Source: Streptomyces yatensis (GTDB lineage Bacteria > Actinomycetota > Actinomycetes > Streptomycetales > Streptomycetaceae). Taken from it: 64,000 nucleotides of DNA. This document shows positions 1 to 7,490 of the stretch, piece by piece. The DNA lies in NCBI RefSeq assembly GCF_018069625.1, contig NZ_CP072941.1, positions 5,084,001 to 5,148,000 of the forward strand. The letters are read 5' to 3'. Within the stretch, counting starts at the first letter, position 1. The number at the start of each line of letters is the position of its first letter. The position numbers and the translations under genes are program-made. The notes under the pieces are model-generated. The model was given only the letters and a program-made list of their open reading frames with translations. It searched no databases and was not told the origin of the DNA.

Positions 1-115
1 TGCCGAGGGTCGCACAGCCCATCAGCGACAGGACGAGCACCACGTCGACGACGCGGGGGTAGCGGTCGGCGTACTGCTCGAAACGGTCCGTGTAACGCTC
101 AAGGCTGGTACTCAT
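1..115 (-). CDS. N-terminal fragment of a membrane protein, probably a sensor histidine kinase
   Basis: Only the first 38 codons lie in the window; the rest is beyond the left edge. The ATG at 113-115 follows a good GGAGAG ribosome-binding site. The peptide opens MSTSLERYTDRFEQYADRYP, an amphipathic stretch, and runs into a hydrophobic segment (VVDVVLVLSLMGCATLG) that looks like a first transmembrane helix. This start is typical of Streptomyces NarL-type sensor kinases with an N-terminal membrane domain, and such kinases often sit beside MMPL exporters. That assignment is an inference from 38 residues; another membrane protein is possible. Confidence 0.5.
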   Translation of the reverse strand, partial: MSTSLERYTDRFEQYADRYPRVVDVVLVLSLMGCATLG

Positions 116-211
116 CGGGCTCTCCGGTCGTTGCTCTCGGGCCATCGTGACCGTTCCCCGCTCCCCACGCGAACGGCTGCCGGGACCGCCCATGGCGTTC
201 GCCACGGGTGG

Positions 212-247
212 CCCCGGTCGGTGGGGTGACCCCGGTCGGTGGGGTGG
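212..247. repeat. 18-bp direct repeat, two copies, downstream of the MMPL gene
   Basis: Two near-identical 18-bp units (212-229 and 230-247; core CCCCGGTCGGTGGGGTG) lie about 15 bp beyond the stop codon of the leftward MMPL gene. They are non-coding and are one of many 3'-end tandem repeats in this window. Confidence 0.8.
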
Positions 248-261
248 GCAGGGCGGTGGTC

Positions 262-2526
262 TCAGGTGCGGGCCACTTCGCGGCCGGGCGTCCCTGCGGC
301 CGGATCCGGGTCCGCTTCCGGGTCTGTTCCCCGGTCCGCTCCGTGGTCTGTTCCCCGGTCCGCTTCCCGTCGGCGGCTGAGGGCCTCGCCCTCCACGTCG
401 ACGTTGGGCAGCAGCCGGTCCAGCCACTTCGGCAGCCACCAGGCCCGGTCGCCGAGCAGGGCGAGCACGGCGGGCACGATCGCCATCCGTACGACGAACG
501 CGTCGAACAGGACGGCGGAGGCGAGTCCGAACCCGATCATCTTGATCATGGAGTCGCTCTCGCCGACGAACCCGGCGAACACCGCGATCATGATCAGCGC
601 GGCGGCCACCACCACGCGGGCGCTGTGCCGGAAGCCGGATGTGATCGCCTGGCCGGGTCCCTCGCCGTGGACGTACGCCTCCCGCATCCGCGAGACGAGG
701 AACACCTCGTAGTCCATGGCCAGGCCGAACACGATGCCCACCAGGAAGATCGGCATCAGGCTCATGATCGGGCCGGTCTGTTCCACGCCCAGGAGTCCGG
801 CGCCGTGGCCCTGCTGGAAGACGAGGACGACCACGCCGAGGGAGGCCAGCACCGACAGCAGGAAGCCGAGGGCCGCCTTCAGCGGGACGAGCAGGGACCG
901 GAAGACCACCAGCAGGAGCACGATCGCGAGACCCACGACGACGACCAGGTAAGGGATCAGCGCGGCCTGGACCTTGTCGGAGATATCGATGTTCAGCGCG
1001 GTGGTGCCCGTGACCTCGAAGGTCGCCCCGGTCTCGGACTCGACTCCGGGCCGCTCCCCCCGAATGGTCGTGACCAGGTCCTTGGTCTTCTCATCGGTCG
1101 GCGCCGTGGACGGCACGACCTGGAGGACGGCCGTGTCACGGGCTTCGTTGAAGCGGGGCGGGGAGACGGAGACGACGCCTTCGGTGCGGCGGAGCTCCTT
1201 CGCGATGGTCGCGGCGGCGCCCTTCGCGTCTGCGTTGGCCTTCGCGTCCACGACGACGGTCAGCGGCCCGTTGAAGCCCGGCCCGAACGCCTCGGCGAGC
1301 GCGTCGTAGGCCCGGCGCTCGGTGGTGGCGGTCGACTTGGCCTCGTCCCCCGGCATGCCGAGCTGCAGGGCCGTCATCGGCGCCGCGAGGGCTCCGAGGC
1401 CCACCACGCCGAGCAGCAGCACGGGCAGCGGACGCCGCAGCACGAACCGAGCCCAGCGGCTGCCCCCGTTGTTCCGGGTGCTCTCGTCCTCGATCCGTCC
1501 GGTCTTGCGGGCGCGCCGCCGGAGCACGGCGTTCGGCCAGAAGCCCAGGAGCGCCGGGACCAGCGTCAGCGCGATCACTACGGCGACGACGACCGCGCCC
1601 GCCGCGGCCAGACCCATCTTGGTGAGCATCGGGATGCCGACCACCGCGAGTCCGGCCAGCGCGATGACCACGGTGAGCCCGGCGAACACGACCGCGGAAC
1701 CGGCCGTGCCGACCGCCAGACCGACCGCCTCCTGCGGCGCACGGCCCTTGGCGCGCTCCTCGCGGTAGCGGGAGACGACGAACAGGGCGTAGTCGATGCC
1801 GACCGCGAGGCCCAGCATCATCGCCAGGGTGCCGGTCGTCGTGGAAAGACCCAGTGCCTGGGACAGGGTCAGGATGGCGGCCGTGCTGACGCCCACGCCG
1901 ATGAGAGCGGTCAGCAGCGGCAGCCCGGCGGCGGCCAGCGAGCCGAAGGTGGCCAGCAGCACGACGGCGGCTATCACGACACCGATCACTTCGGCCGCAC
2001 CGCCGGCCCCGCCGCCGTCGTCCATCGCGCTTCCACCGGCCTCGACGGTCAGTCCGGAGTCCTGCGCCGTGTGGAGGGCCCGCTCCAGCCGCGTCCGGTC
2101 GGCGTCGGTGAGGCCGTCGGCGGCGACCTTGTAGGTGACGGTCGCGTACGCCGTCGTGCCGTCCTCGCTGACGGCCTTCGCCCGGAACGGGTCGGCGGCG
2201 CTCGCGACGTGCGGGCTGTCGGCCAGGTCGGCCACGGCCTTCTCGACGGCCCGCTTGTTCTCGGTGGCGGTGACCTTCTCACCGCCCGGCGCGACGAAGA
2301 CGACCCGGGCGGTCGCGCCGTCGGCGGTGGCCCCGGGGAAGCGCTGTTCCATCAGGTCGAACGCCTTCTGGGACTCGATGCCCGGCATGGAGAACCCGTC
2401 GTCGGAGGCTCCCGGAGCCTTGAGGGCACCCAGCCCGAGGGCGGCCAGGACGGCCGCCCAGACCAGGGCGACGTACCAGCGTCGCCGAAAGGCCAGACGG
2501 CCCACTCGGTAAAGGAAAGTAGCCAC
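262..2526 (-). CDS. MMPL/RND-family membrane transporter
   Basis: An exporter of the MMPL branch of the RND superfamily, expected to move lipids, drugs or other hydrophobic substrates across the cytoplasmic membrane using proton flow. About 754 residues form two homologous halves. Each has one N-terminal membrane helix, a large extracellular loop and a five-helix bundle. The paired aspartate motifs of the proton relay are visible in both halves (GIDYALFVVSRYREE and AMDYEVFLVSRMRE). I chose the GTG at 2524-2526 because the protein then starts VATFLYRVGR as in relatives and has GGAG about 10 bp upstream; an ATG six codons earlier is possible. The C-terminus carries an octapeptide repeat (EADRGTDH, GADRGTDP, EADPDP) from a 24-bp DNA repeat at 311-376. 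A TetR-like operator at 2632-2649 suggests drug- or lipid-responsive repression. Confidence 0.93.
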   Translation of the reverse strand: MATFLYRVGRLAFRRRWYVALVWAAVLAALGLGALKAPGASDDGFSMPGIESQKAFDLMEQRFPGATADGATARVVFVAPGGEKVTATENKRAVEKAVADLADSPHVASAADPFRAKAVSEDGTTAYATVTYKVAADGLTDADRTRLERALHTAQDSGLTVEAGGSAMDDGGGAGGAAEVIGVVIAAVVLLATFGSLAAAGLPLLTALIGVGVSTAAILTLSQALGLSTTTGTLAMMLGLAVGIDYALFVVSRYREERAKGRAPQEAVGLAVGTAGSAVVFAGLTVVIALAGLAVVGIPMLTKMGLAAAGAVVVAVVIALTLVPALLGFWPNAVLRRRARKTGRIEDESTRNNGGSRWARFVLRRPLPVLLLGVVGLGALAAPMTALQLGMPGDEAKSTATTERRAYDALAEAFGPGFNGPLTVVVDAKANADAKGAAATIAKELRRTEGVVSVSPPRFNEARDTAVLQVVPSTAPTDEKTKDLVTTIRGERPGVESETGATFEVTGTTALNIDISDKVQAALIPYLVVVVGLAIVLLLVVFRSLLVPLKAALGFLLSVLASLGVVVLVFQQGHGAGLLGVEQTGPIMSLMPIFLVGIVFGLAMDYEVFLVSRMREAYVHGEGPGQAITSGFRHSARVVVAAALIMIAVFAGFVGESDSMIKMIGFGLASAVLFDAFVVRMAIVPAVLALLGDRAWWLPKWLDRLLPNVDVEGEALSRRREADRGTDHGADRGTDPEADPDPAAGTPGREVART
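311..376. repeat. 24-bp tandem repeat in the 3' end of the MMPL gene
   Basis: Units start at 311, 335 and 359 (the last is partial and diverges). They are in frame and encode the octapeptide repeat at the transporter's C-terminus. Confidence 0.85.
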
Positions 2527-2973
2527 GGCAGGAGGTCTCCACATCTGGTGCCGAACATCTGGTGCCGACTGTCCGCCCAGGCTCTCCGGGAGGGGGCGGT
2601 CGTGTCGTCGTGCGGCTGCCGACAGTTCGCGCTACTGAGAACGCAGTAGGGAGGGGGTGTGGGGGTCCGCCGCTGGTACGACTGACCCGGTGGGGGTTGT
2701 CGGGGTCGTCGTGATGTTCGGGCTGGTCGGCGTGGCTGGGTGCGGCGCCGTTTCGCGCCTTCGGCGCAATTGAGCAGCGGCGGCGGGGGTGGGGGGCGCG
2801 GCGCCGCTGCCGGGCGCCGGGGCGGTGGGGGTGAGCGCCGGTGGCGGCGCCGCTGGTGGGAGGTTGGGGTCGGCGCCGGGCAGCCGGGGGCGGGGTACCC
2901 CTGTGGAAAACGTTTGACAAATTAGTTGCTTCAGATCAAGCGTTTTTTCGGGGGGTACCCGGAGGGGCCGTCG
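2527..2973. other. intergenic region upstream of the MMPL gene
   Basis: No convincing gene. It holds a 14-bp tandem duplication (2541-2554, 2555-2568; core CATCTGGTGCCGA) in the MMPL leader, the inverted repeat at 2632-2649, a G-rich low-complexity stretch (about 2770-2890), and an unusually AT-rich patch around 2905-2950. A TTGACA-like hexamer near 2916 has no matching -10 box that I can see. Confidence 0.6.
2632..2649. promoter_or_regulatory. inverted repeat, candidate TetR-type operator for the MMPL gene
   Basis: CTACTG and CAGTAG form perfect 6-bp arms around a 6-bp centre, about 105 bp upstream of the MMPL start. The size and symmetry fit operators of TetR-family repressors of MMPL exporters. 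No TetR gene is adjacent (the nearest is at 27.8 kb), so the regulator is unknown. Confidence 0.5.
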
Positions 2974-3741
2974 CTAGGGGAGGCCGTGGAGCTTGGTGAT
3001 CAGACGGCGCAGGAGGGCCACCCGGTCGCTGCCACGCGGTCGGCAGTCCTCGAGACGGCGGACGACCCCCGGCGGTACGTCCTCGATCCCGACGGCGTCC
3101 ACGACCTTGTCGAGCGCGCGGATGCCCCAGTACTGGTTGAAGGCGAGGGGCTCCTTGACGACGGCGTCGGCGAGGAGGGCCAGCGCGTCGGGCACCGGCA
3201 CCGCGTAGAGCCGCGCGTACGCCGCCAGCCGCAGACCGCCGTCGGGGGAGGTGAGCCAGCCGTCGAGGTCGGGGTCCGCGAGCCGCTGGGTGGTGCGCAC
3301 CAGCCGCGCGAAGATGCCGCTCATGCGCTGCGTACGGGCGGATCCACTGGCCATCGACCGACGGACGTCGAGGTATTCGGCGGCCAGCCGGCGCACGTCC
3401 GCCAGCGCCGTGGGGTCGTCGGTCTCCGGTCCGTCGTCGCCGCTTCCGACGAGGGCGGCGTCGGCGATGCGCTCGGCGGCCTCGATACGCTGCTCGACCG
3501 CCTTGAACTCCACGCGGAACCCGCCCGGCAGTTCGATGCTGTTGAGCAGGTCGCGCAACCAGGGCACGACCGCCACCACCAGGAGCGCCACGGTGACGTT
3601 GTCTATCTTCAGGTCCGGCGCCAGCACATGCGTCACCGCCACCGCGACAGCCACCCCGCTCACCACGGACGCGACGATGTACCGACGCCACCCGCCCCGC
3701 CGCGCGAAGCGTTCGCTCTCCCGGTGTTCCCCCCGCCTCAT
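2974..3741 (-). CDS. membrane protein of unknown function
   Basis: I do not recognise this 255-residue protein. It starts with a very basic cytoplasmic segment (MRRGEHRESERFARRGGWRR), then two hydrophobic stretches (about residues 22-42 and 50-65) that look like a membrane hairpin, followed by a roughly 190-residue charged, helical domain rich in Arg, Asp and Leu. That domain has no motif I can name. Position and spacing give no functional clue: the gene is alone, with GGGAG just before the ATG at 3741 and the HAD-like gene divergent on the other side. Confidence 0.75.
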   Translation of the reverse strand: MRRGEHRESERFARRGGWRRYIVASVVSGVAVAVAVTHVLAPDLKIDNVTVALLVVAVVPWLRDLLNSIELPGGFRVEFKAVEQRIEAAERIADAALVGSGDDGPETDDPTALADVRRLAAEYLDVRRSMASGSARTQRMSGIFARLVRTTQRLADPDLDGWLTSPDGGLRLAAYARLYAVPVPDALALLADAVVKEPLAFNQYWGIRALDKVVDAVGIEDVPPGVVRRLEDCRPRGSDRVALLRRLITKLHGLP

Positions 3742-3818
3742 GTCTCCCAGCCTTCCACAGCCGGGACCACTTCAGGCCGGACGGGCATGGGTCCGGGGCG
3801 GCGGCCTACGCTGCCCGC

Positions 3819-4457
3819 ATGATGCGCGCAGTGGTCTTCGACGTCGGCGAGACCTTGATCAGGGATGACCGGGGATGGGCCATGTGGGCGGACTGGCTGG
3901 ATGTCCCCCGCCATACCGTGTCCGCACTCGTCGGGGCGGTCGTCGCTCAGGGCCGTGACAACGCCGATGCCCTGCGGCTCATTCGGCCCGACATCGACAT
4001 CGCGGCCGAGCGAGCCGCGATGGAGGCCGCCGGGGTGGGTGAGGAACTGAGCGAAGCCGATCTCTACCCGGATGTGCGTCCCGTCCTCGCGGCCCTCCGC
4101 GAGAAGGGGCTCCGCGTCGTCATCGCGGGCAACCAGACCGCGCACGTCGGCCAGTTGCTACGGGAGCTGGACCTCCCGGTAGACGAGATCGCCACGTCGG
4201 GAGAGTGGGGCGTGGCCAAGCCCGACCCCCGCTTCTTCGCCCGCGTCCTGGATCTCGTCGGCACCCCGCCCGACGAGACGGTGTACGTGGGAGACCACCC
4301 CGCGAACGACATCCGCCCGGCAAAGGCGGCGGGACTGCGCGTCGCGCATCTGCGCCGTGGGCCGTGGGGCCATCTGTGGTCCGGCACAGCTGAGGCGGCT
4401 GGTGCCGACTGGCAGATCGATTCGCTGCACGATCTCGTACGATTCGCCGCCACTTGA
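3819..4457 (+). CDS. HAD-superfamily hydrolase
   Basis: A 212-residue Rossmann-type hydrolase of the haloacid dehalogenase superfamily with a C1 cap. Motif I is VVFDVGETL (catalytic Asp8). Motif II is in VIAGNQT, and motifs III/IV are in GVAKPDPRFF and VYVGDHPANDI. Position +2 after the nucleophile is Gly instead of the Asp acid/base of HAD phosphatases, so phosphatase activity is uncertain; dehalogenases also lack that Asp. Two ATGs (3819, 3822) follow each other. There is no Shine-Dalgarno, but TACGCT ends 6 bp before the ATG, which fits a leaderless transcript. It lies 70 bp upstream of the XRE gene on the same strand. The substrate cannot be inferred. Confidence 0.88.
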   Translation: MMRAVVFDVGETLIRDDRGWAMWADWLDVPRHTVSALVGAVVAQGRDNADALRLIRPDIDIAAERAAMEAAGVGEELSEADLYPDVRPVLAALREKGLRVVIAGNQTAHVGQLLRELDLPVDEIATSGEWGVAKPDPRFFARVLDLVGTPPDETVYVGDHPANDIRPAKAAGLRVAHLRRGPWGHLWSGTAEAAGADWQIDSLHDLVRFAAT

Positions 4458-4492
4458 GGCGAGCAGCCCCGCTATCGCAAGGCCGCTCGCTA

Positions 4493-4518
4493 CCGTTCGG
4501 AGTGGACGCACCGAACGG
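4493..4518 (+). promoter_or_regulatory. inverted repeat covering the XRE gene's ribosome-binding site
   Basis: CCGTTCGG (4493-4500) and CCGAACGG (4511-4518) are perfect 8-bp arms separated by 10 bp. The right arm overlaps the ACGGAG Shine-Dalgarno of the regulator at 4528. It could be an autoregulatory operator or, in RNA, a hairpin hiding the ribosome-binding site. Confidence 0.5.
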
Positions 4519-4527
4519 AGCCACGGT

Positions 4528-5700
4528 ATGCCCACCGATCTCGGCAAGCGTGTGGCCTATCAGCGCCGCATCGCTCGCATGACGCAGCAAGAGCTGGCGG
4601 ACGCCGCCGGTGTGCACGTCGGCACCCTGCGAAAGATCGAACGCAACGCCCGGGGCGCCGGCGACAACGTGGTGGAGGCCCTCGCGGCAGCTCTCGGGGT
4701 CGACCCGTCTGTCTTGCTGGGAAGCCGAGACCGGACGGACGCCCGCGTTCATGCGGCGATGCCGTCTCTGTCGGCTGTCATCGCGGCGTACGACGTGCCC
4801 GACGACGGGCCGGTGCGGCACCTCAGCGAGCTGAGCACAGCCGTGGATGAGGCGGTGACCTGGCGCCTGGCCTCCCAGTACGTCCGGATCGCACGCCACT
4901 TACCATCGCTCATCAGCGAGCTGATCCGTGCTTTCCACCTCGCTTCGGCAGAAGCGAAGCCCGAGACAGCGAGCCTGCTCATCGGTGCGGTTCGAACCGC
5001 TGACGCTGTGGCGTACAAGTACGGTGCCCGGGACCTGTCTGCCCGTCTGGTCGATCTGATGCGCTGGGCGGCGCCGTACACCGACAACCCGCTGCTGGAC
5101 GCCACCGTCGCATACGTCCGCACCGAGACCTTCTTCGCCGCGCGCGCGTTCACCCCTGGGCTGTGCGCGCTGGAGGCCGCGTTGGACCGCGCACCCACCA
5201 GTGACGATGAGGCGGCCATGGCTGCCCGAGGCGCCCTGCACATGCGCGCCGCTGTCATTGCGGGGCGCGCCGGTCTCGTGACGGCCGCGGACAAGCACCT
5301 CGCGGAGGCGCGGCGCCTGGGGGATGCCGTGCCCGAGAACGTCTATCAAGGCACAGCGTTCGGGCCGAACAGCGTCCGCGTCCACGAAGTATCCGTTGCG
5401 GTCAGCATGGGGGGCGACCACGTGCGCCGCGCCCTCGACGTGGCCAATGATTGGGCCCCGCCGCGGGACCTTCCTGCCGAGCGCCGCAGCGGGTTCTACA
5501 TCGAGGTGGCCCGTGCGCAACTGTGGTCAGGGCTGACCCGCGATGCGTTCGAGTCGCTGAAGGTCGCGCGGCACATCGCTCCACAGCACACCCGTGATCA
5601 CCCATGGGTGCGGGAGGACGCCGCGACTCTTCGCCGCCTGCGGCGCGGAGATGCCGAGAGCTTGAGCACATTCGCGGAGTGGTGTCACGCGGGTGAGTGA
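4528..5700 (+). CDS. XRE-family regulator with TPR-like C-terminal domain
   Basis: A 390-residue cytoplasmic DNA-binding protein. A lambda-repressor-like helix-turn-helix (about residues 4-60: RIARMTQQELADAAGVHVGT, then IERNARG) is followed by an all-helical region of the TPR-like type common in Streptomyces XRE regulators (about 90-385). I chose the ATG at 4528, seven bases after ACGGAG, because it places the HTH at the N-terminus. It lies 70 bp after the HAD-like gene and about 180 bp before two small unknown genes. It is a full-length relative of the shortened regulator at 29812-30510. Such proteins often control a neighbouring small-protein gene; that is inference. Confidence 0.88.
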   Translation: MPTDLGKRVAYQRRIARMTQQELADAAGVHVGTLRKIERNARGAGDNVVEALAAALGVDPSVLLGSRDRTDARVHAAMPSLSAVIAAYDVPDDGPVRHLSELSTAVDEAVTWRLASQYVRIARHLPSLISELIRAFHLASAEAKPETASLLIGAVRTADAVAYKYGARDLSARLVDLMRWAAPYTDNPLLDATVAYVRTETFFAARAFTPGLCALEAALDRAPTSDDEAAMAARGALHMRAAVIAGRAGLVTAADKHLAEARRLGDAVPENVYQGTAFGPNSVRVHEVSVAVSMGGDHVRRALDVANDWAPPRDLPAERRSGFYIEVARAQLWSGLTRDAFESLKVARHIAPQHTRDHPWVREDAATLRRLRRGDAESLSTFAEWCHAGE

Positions 5701-5877
5701 GCCGCACTGACCCTCGCCGGGTCACTTACGGCCCTTCCAGCGGAGAACCATCTACCTGTCCACACCGACCAGGCGGATGGGACAGCTGTACGCCGCCCGC
5801 CCCATCAATCTTCCCCGGCGGGATCGCGTACGGCGTGACGTCGTCTGTGAAGACCACCGCGACCAAGGCGAACCAGA

Positions 5878-6303
5878 ATGTCAGCTGACTCTCTCAAGTC
5901 CCCACCATGGGCGCCGCCGTGCGGCACCGACGTAGAGATCGTGCGGGTCGGCCCGCACTGGGATGTCGTACGGGCGCCGGAGGCGCTCGGCGGGCGGGCG
6001 TTGGAGTTACTCGGTGGGGCCTCCGGGGCCGTCATCGCCGACTACAACCTCATGTACTGGCTCATCCGGCCGGGCAGCGCCCAGTACTGGCGACGTATCC
6101 GGCAGGTTCAGACGCTCGGTACGGGGCGTGTCGAGACCTCGTACATCGGGGTTCCCCCCGTCGACCGCACCAGCGGGCCGTATCTGCACTGGCGCGTGCC
6201 GCTCGGGCCGGGTCGGTATCTCACCGACGCCAACCGGCTCCGCGAGGCCCTCGCCCGGGCGGCCGTTGCCGAGCTCGGCATCGAGGGGGAGGCCAGCCGG
6301 TGA
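5878..6303 (+). CDS. conserved hypothetical protein
   Basis: A 141-residue soluble protein of unknown function, starting MSADSLKSPPWAPPCGTDVE. It has an N-terminal segment rich in Asp/Val/Gly (EIVRVGPHWDVVRAPEALGG), a central WLIRPGSAQYW stretch, and a Gly/Pro-rich segment ending LHWRVPLGPGRYLTDA. No catalytic motif is recognised. Its stop overlaps the GTG of the next gene by 4 bp (GTGA), so the two are translationally coupled. Location next to an XRE regulator suggests a regulator-linked small operon, possibly acquired. Confidence 0.75.
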   Translation: MSADSLKSPPWAPPCGTDVEIVRVGPHWDVVRAPEALGGRALELLGGASGAVIADYNLMYWLIRPGSAQYWRRIRQVQTLGTGRVETSYIGVPPVDRTSGPYLHWRVPLGPGRYLTDANRLREALARAAVAELGIEGEASR

Positions 6304-6524
6304 GCGAGGACTTCCTGGCGGCGCAGCGGCCCGTAGCGCTGCGCGGCATCGAGTTGCCAGATCCCGACACGCTGACCGGGCCACAGCTGGAGGGCTGGCA
6401 CTGTGCGCTGTGCGGGCGGCGGCTGTATGCCGATCAGTTGCTCGGCACGGTCGAGTGGACCTGCGGCAACAGGCCCCAGGAGGTCGAGCTGTGGGTGTGC
6501 CGGCCGCTCTGCCGCGAGGCGTGA
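6300..6524 (+). CDS. small protein with a zinc-finger-like cysteine pattern
   Basis: A 74-residue protein starting at the GTG that overlaps the upstream stop codon. It contains CALCGRRL, then WTCGNRP and VCRPLC, four or five cysteines spaced as in a small treble-clef or zinc-ribbon metal site. It is coupled to the 141-residue gene before it. Function unknown; a small adaptor or regulator is plausible. A terminator hairpin follows directly. Confidence 0.72.
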   Translation: MSEDFLAAQRPVALRGIELPDPDTLTGPQLEGWHCALCGRRLYADQLLGTVEWTCGNRPQEVELWVCRPLCREA

Positions 6525-6530
6525 CGCGGA

Positions 6531-6571
6531 AAGTCCGCTGCCGGGGTGTGGTGCACCGGGGCAGCGGACTT
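6531..6571. terminator. hairpin terminator
   Basis: Perfect 12-bp arms (AAGTCCGCTGCC at 6531-6542 and its complement at 6560-6571) with a 17-nt loop, placed between convergent genes ending at 6524 and 6620. It can serve both strands; there is no U-tract. Confidence 0.8.
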
Positions 6572-6619
6572 CCCGCTCGGAGATGGTCTCGGCTCAATTC
6601 CGGGGCAGTGCCGACGTGG

Positions 6620-7333
6620 TCAGCCGATGGGGTTGACGAAGGTGGCCGGGTGGGTGGCGGCTTGCTGGTCGACGAGGGCGCCCCACGGCCACTCCAGCTT
6701 CAGCGAGCTGGTCTCGTTCGGCGGGGTGACGACGGCGAAGGCGGGCTTGTAGGAGCCCTCCTCGCTCTCGTCGGTCATGCCGAGGTTGATCGTGAAGTCG
6801 GTGCTGTCCCCGGGGTTCAGGGTGATCGAGCCGTACTTGGCCGACGAGCGGGCCAGCGACCAGACCTGACCGCCGTTCTCGGAGGTGAGGTCCACGCCCG
6901 CGAAGCCGCCGATCTTGCAGGTGTGGTCGCCGGCGTTGGTCAGCACGATGCTGGTGGTCGTCGAGCCGCCCGCGTTCGGGTCCGGAGCCGCGTCCTCGCC
7001 CGTGGCGAACGACGCCTCCAGACCGGAGGTGTGGCAGCGTTCGACGCCCGAGCCCGCCCGGTCACCGCCTGCGGCGTGCTTGCCGCTCGACTGCTTGCCC
7101 GCGGCGCCCGTGTCGGTGTCGCCCTTGGCCGCGGGGTCCGCCTTGGCACCGGAGCCCTGCGCTCCGGCGGAGGAGCCCCCGCCGTTGGACTCGGCGCCGG
7201 CCGCGGGCTTCGAGGCGTTGGCGTCCGAGTCGTTGCAGGCGGTCAGGGTGAGGGCGGCGGCTGCGGTCAGGGCCGCGGCGGCGATGCGCAGGGTGCGGCG
7301 ACGAGCGGTGCGAGCAGTGGTGTTGGAGCTCAT
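6620..7333 (-). CDS. DUF4232-type lipoprotein
   Basis: A 237-residue secreted lipoprotein. The signal peptide ends in a lipobox (ALTLTAC, about residues 28-34). A 70-residue Gly/Ser/Ala-rich linker follows, then a beta-sandwich-like domain with the DUF4232 look (VERCHTSGLEASF, TSIVLTNAGDHTCKIGGFAG, ITLNPGDSTDFTINL). Two cysteines in this domain could form a disulfide outside the cell. The start at 7333 gives a clean signal peptide. It is monocistronic and converges on the 74-residue gene. The function of the family is not established. Confidence 0.85.
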   Translation of the reverse strand: MSSNTTARTARRRTLRIAAAALTAAAALTLTACNDSDANASKPAAGAESNGGGSSAGAQGSGAKADPAAKGDTDTGAAGKQSSGKHAAGGDRAGSGVERCHTSGLEASFATGEDAAPDPNAGGSTTTSIVLTNAGDHTCKIGGFAGVDLTSENGGQVWSLARSSAKYGSITLNPGDSTDFTINLGMTDESEEGSYKPAFAVVTPPNETSSLKLEWPWGALVDQQAATHPATFVNPIG

Positions 7334-7490
7334 TTCGGGTCCCCCCGGGGCGGTCGGTGTCGTTGTCTCCTCGGTACGACAACCACTCTGCTCGGGGGCG
7401 CTATCGCAAAGCTGCCGGGCCGCTAACACCCGGCTAACCGTCGCGCTGCAGGTGCGCAAGGCCCGACGGCCCGTCCGGCCGGAGCCCGGT

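Noticed and set aside
208..2649. An 800-residue plus-strand protein opposite the MMPL gene
   Set aside because: It is antisense to the transporter, His/Arg/Gly-rich low complexity, has no domain, and the minus strand carries clear RND motifs.
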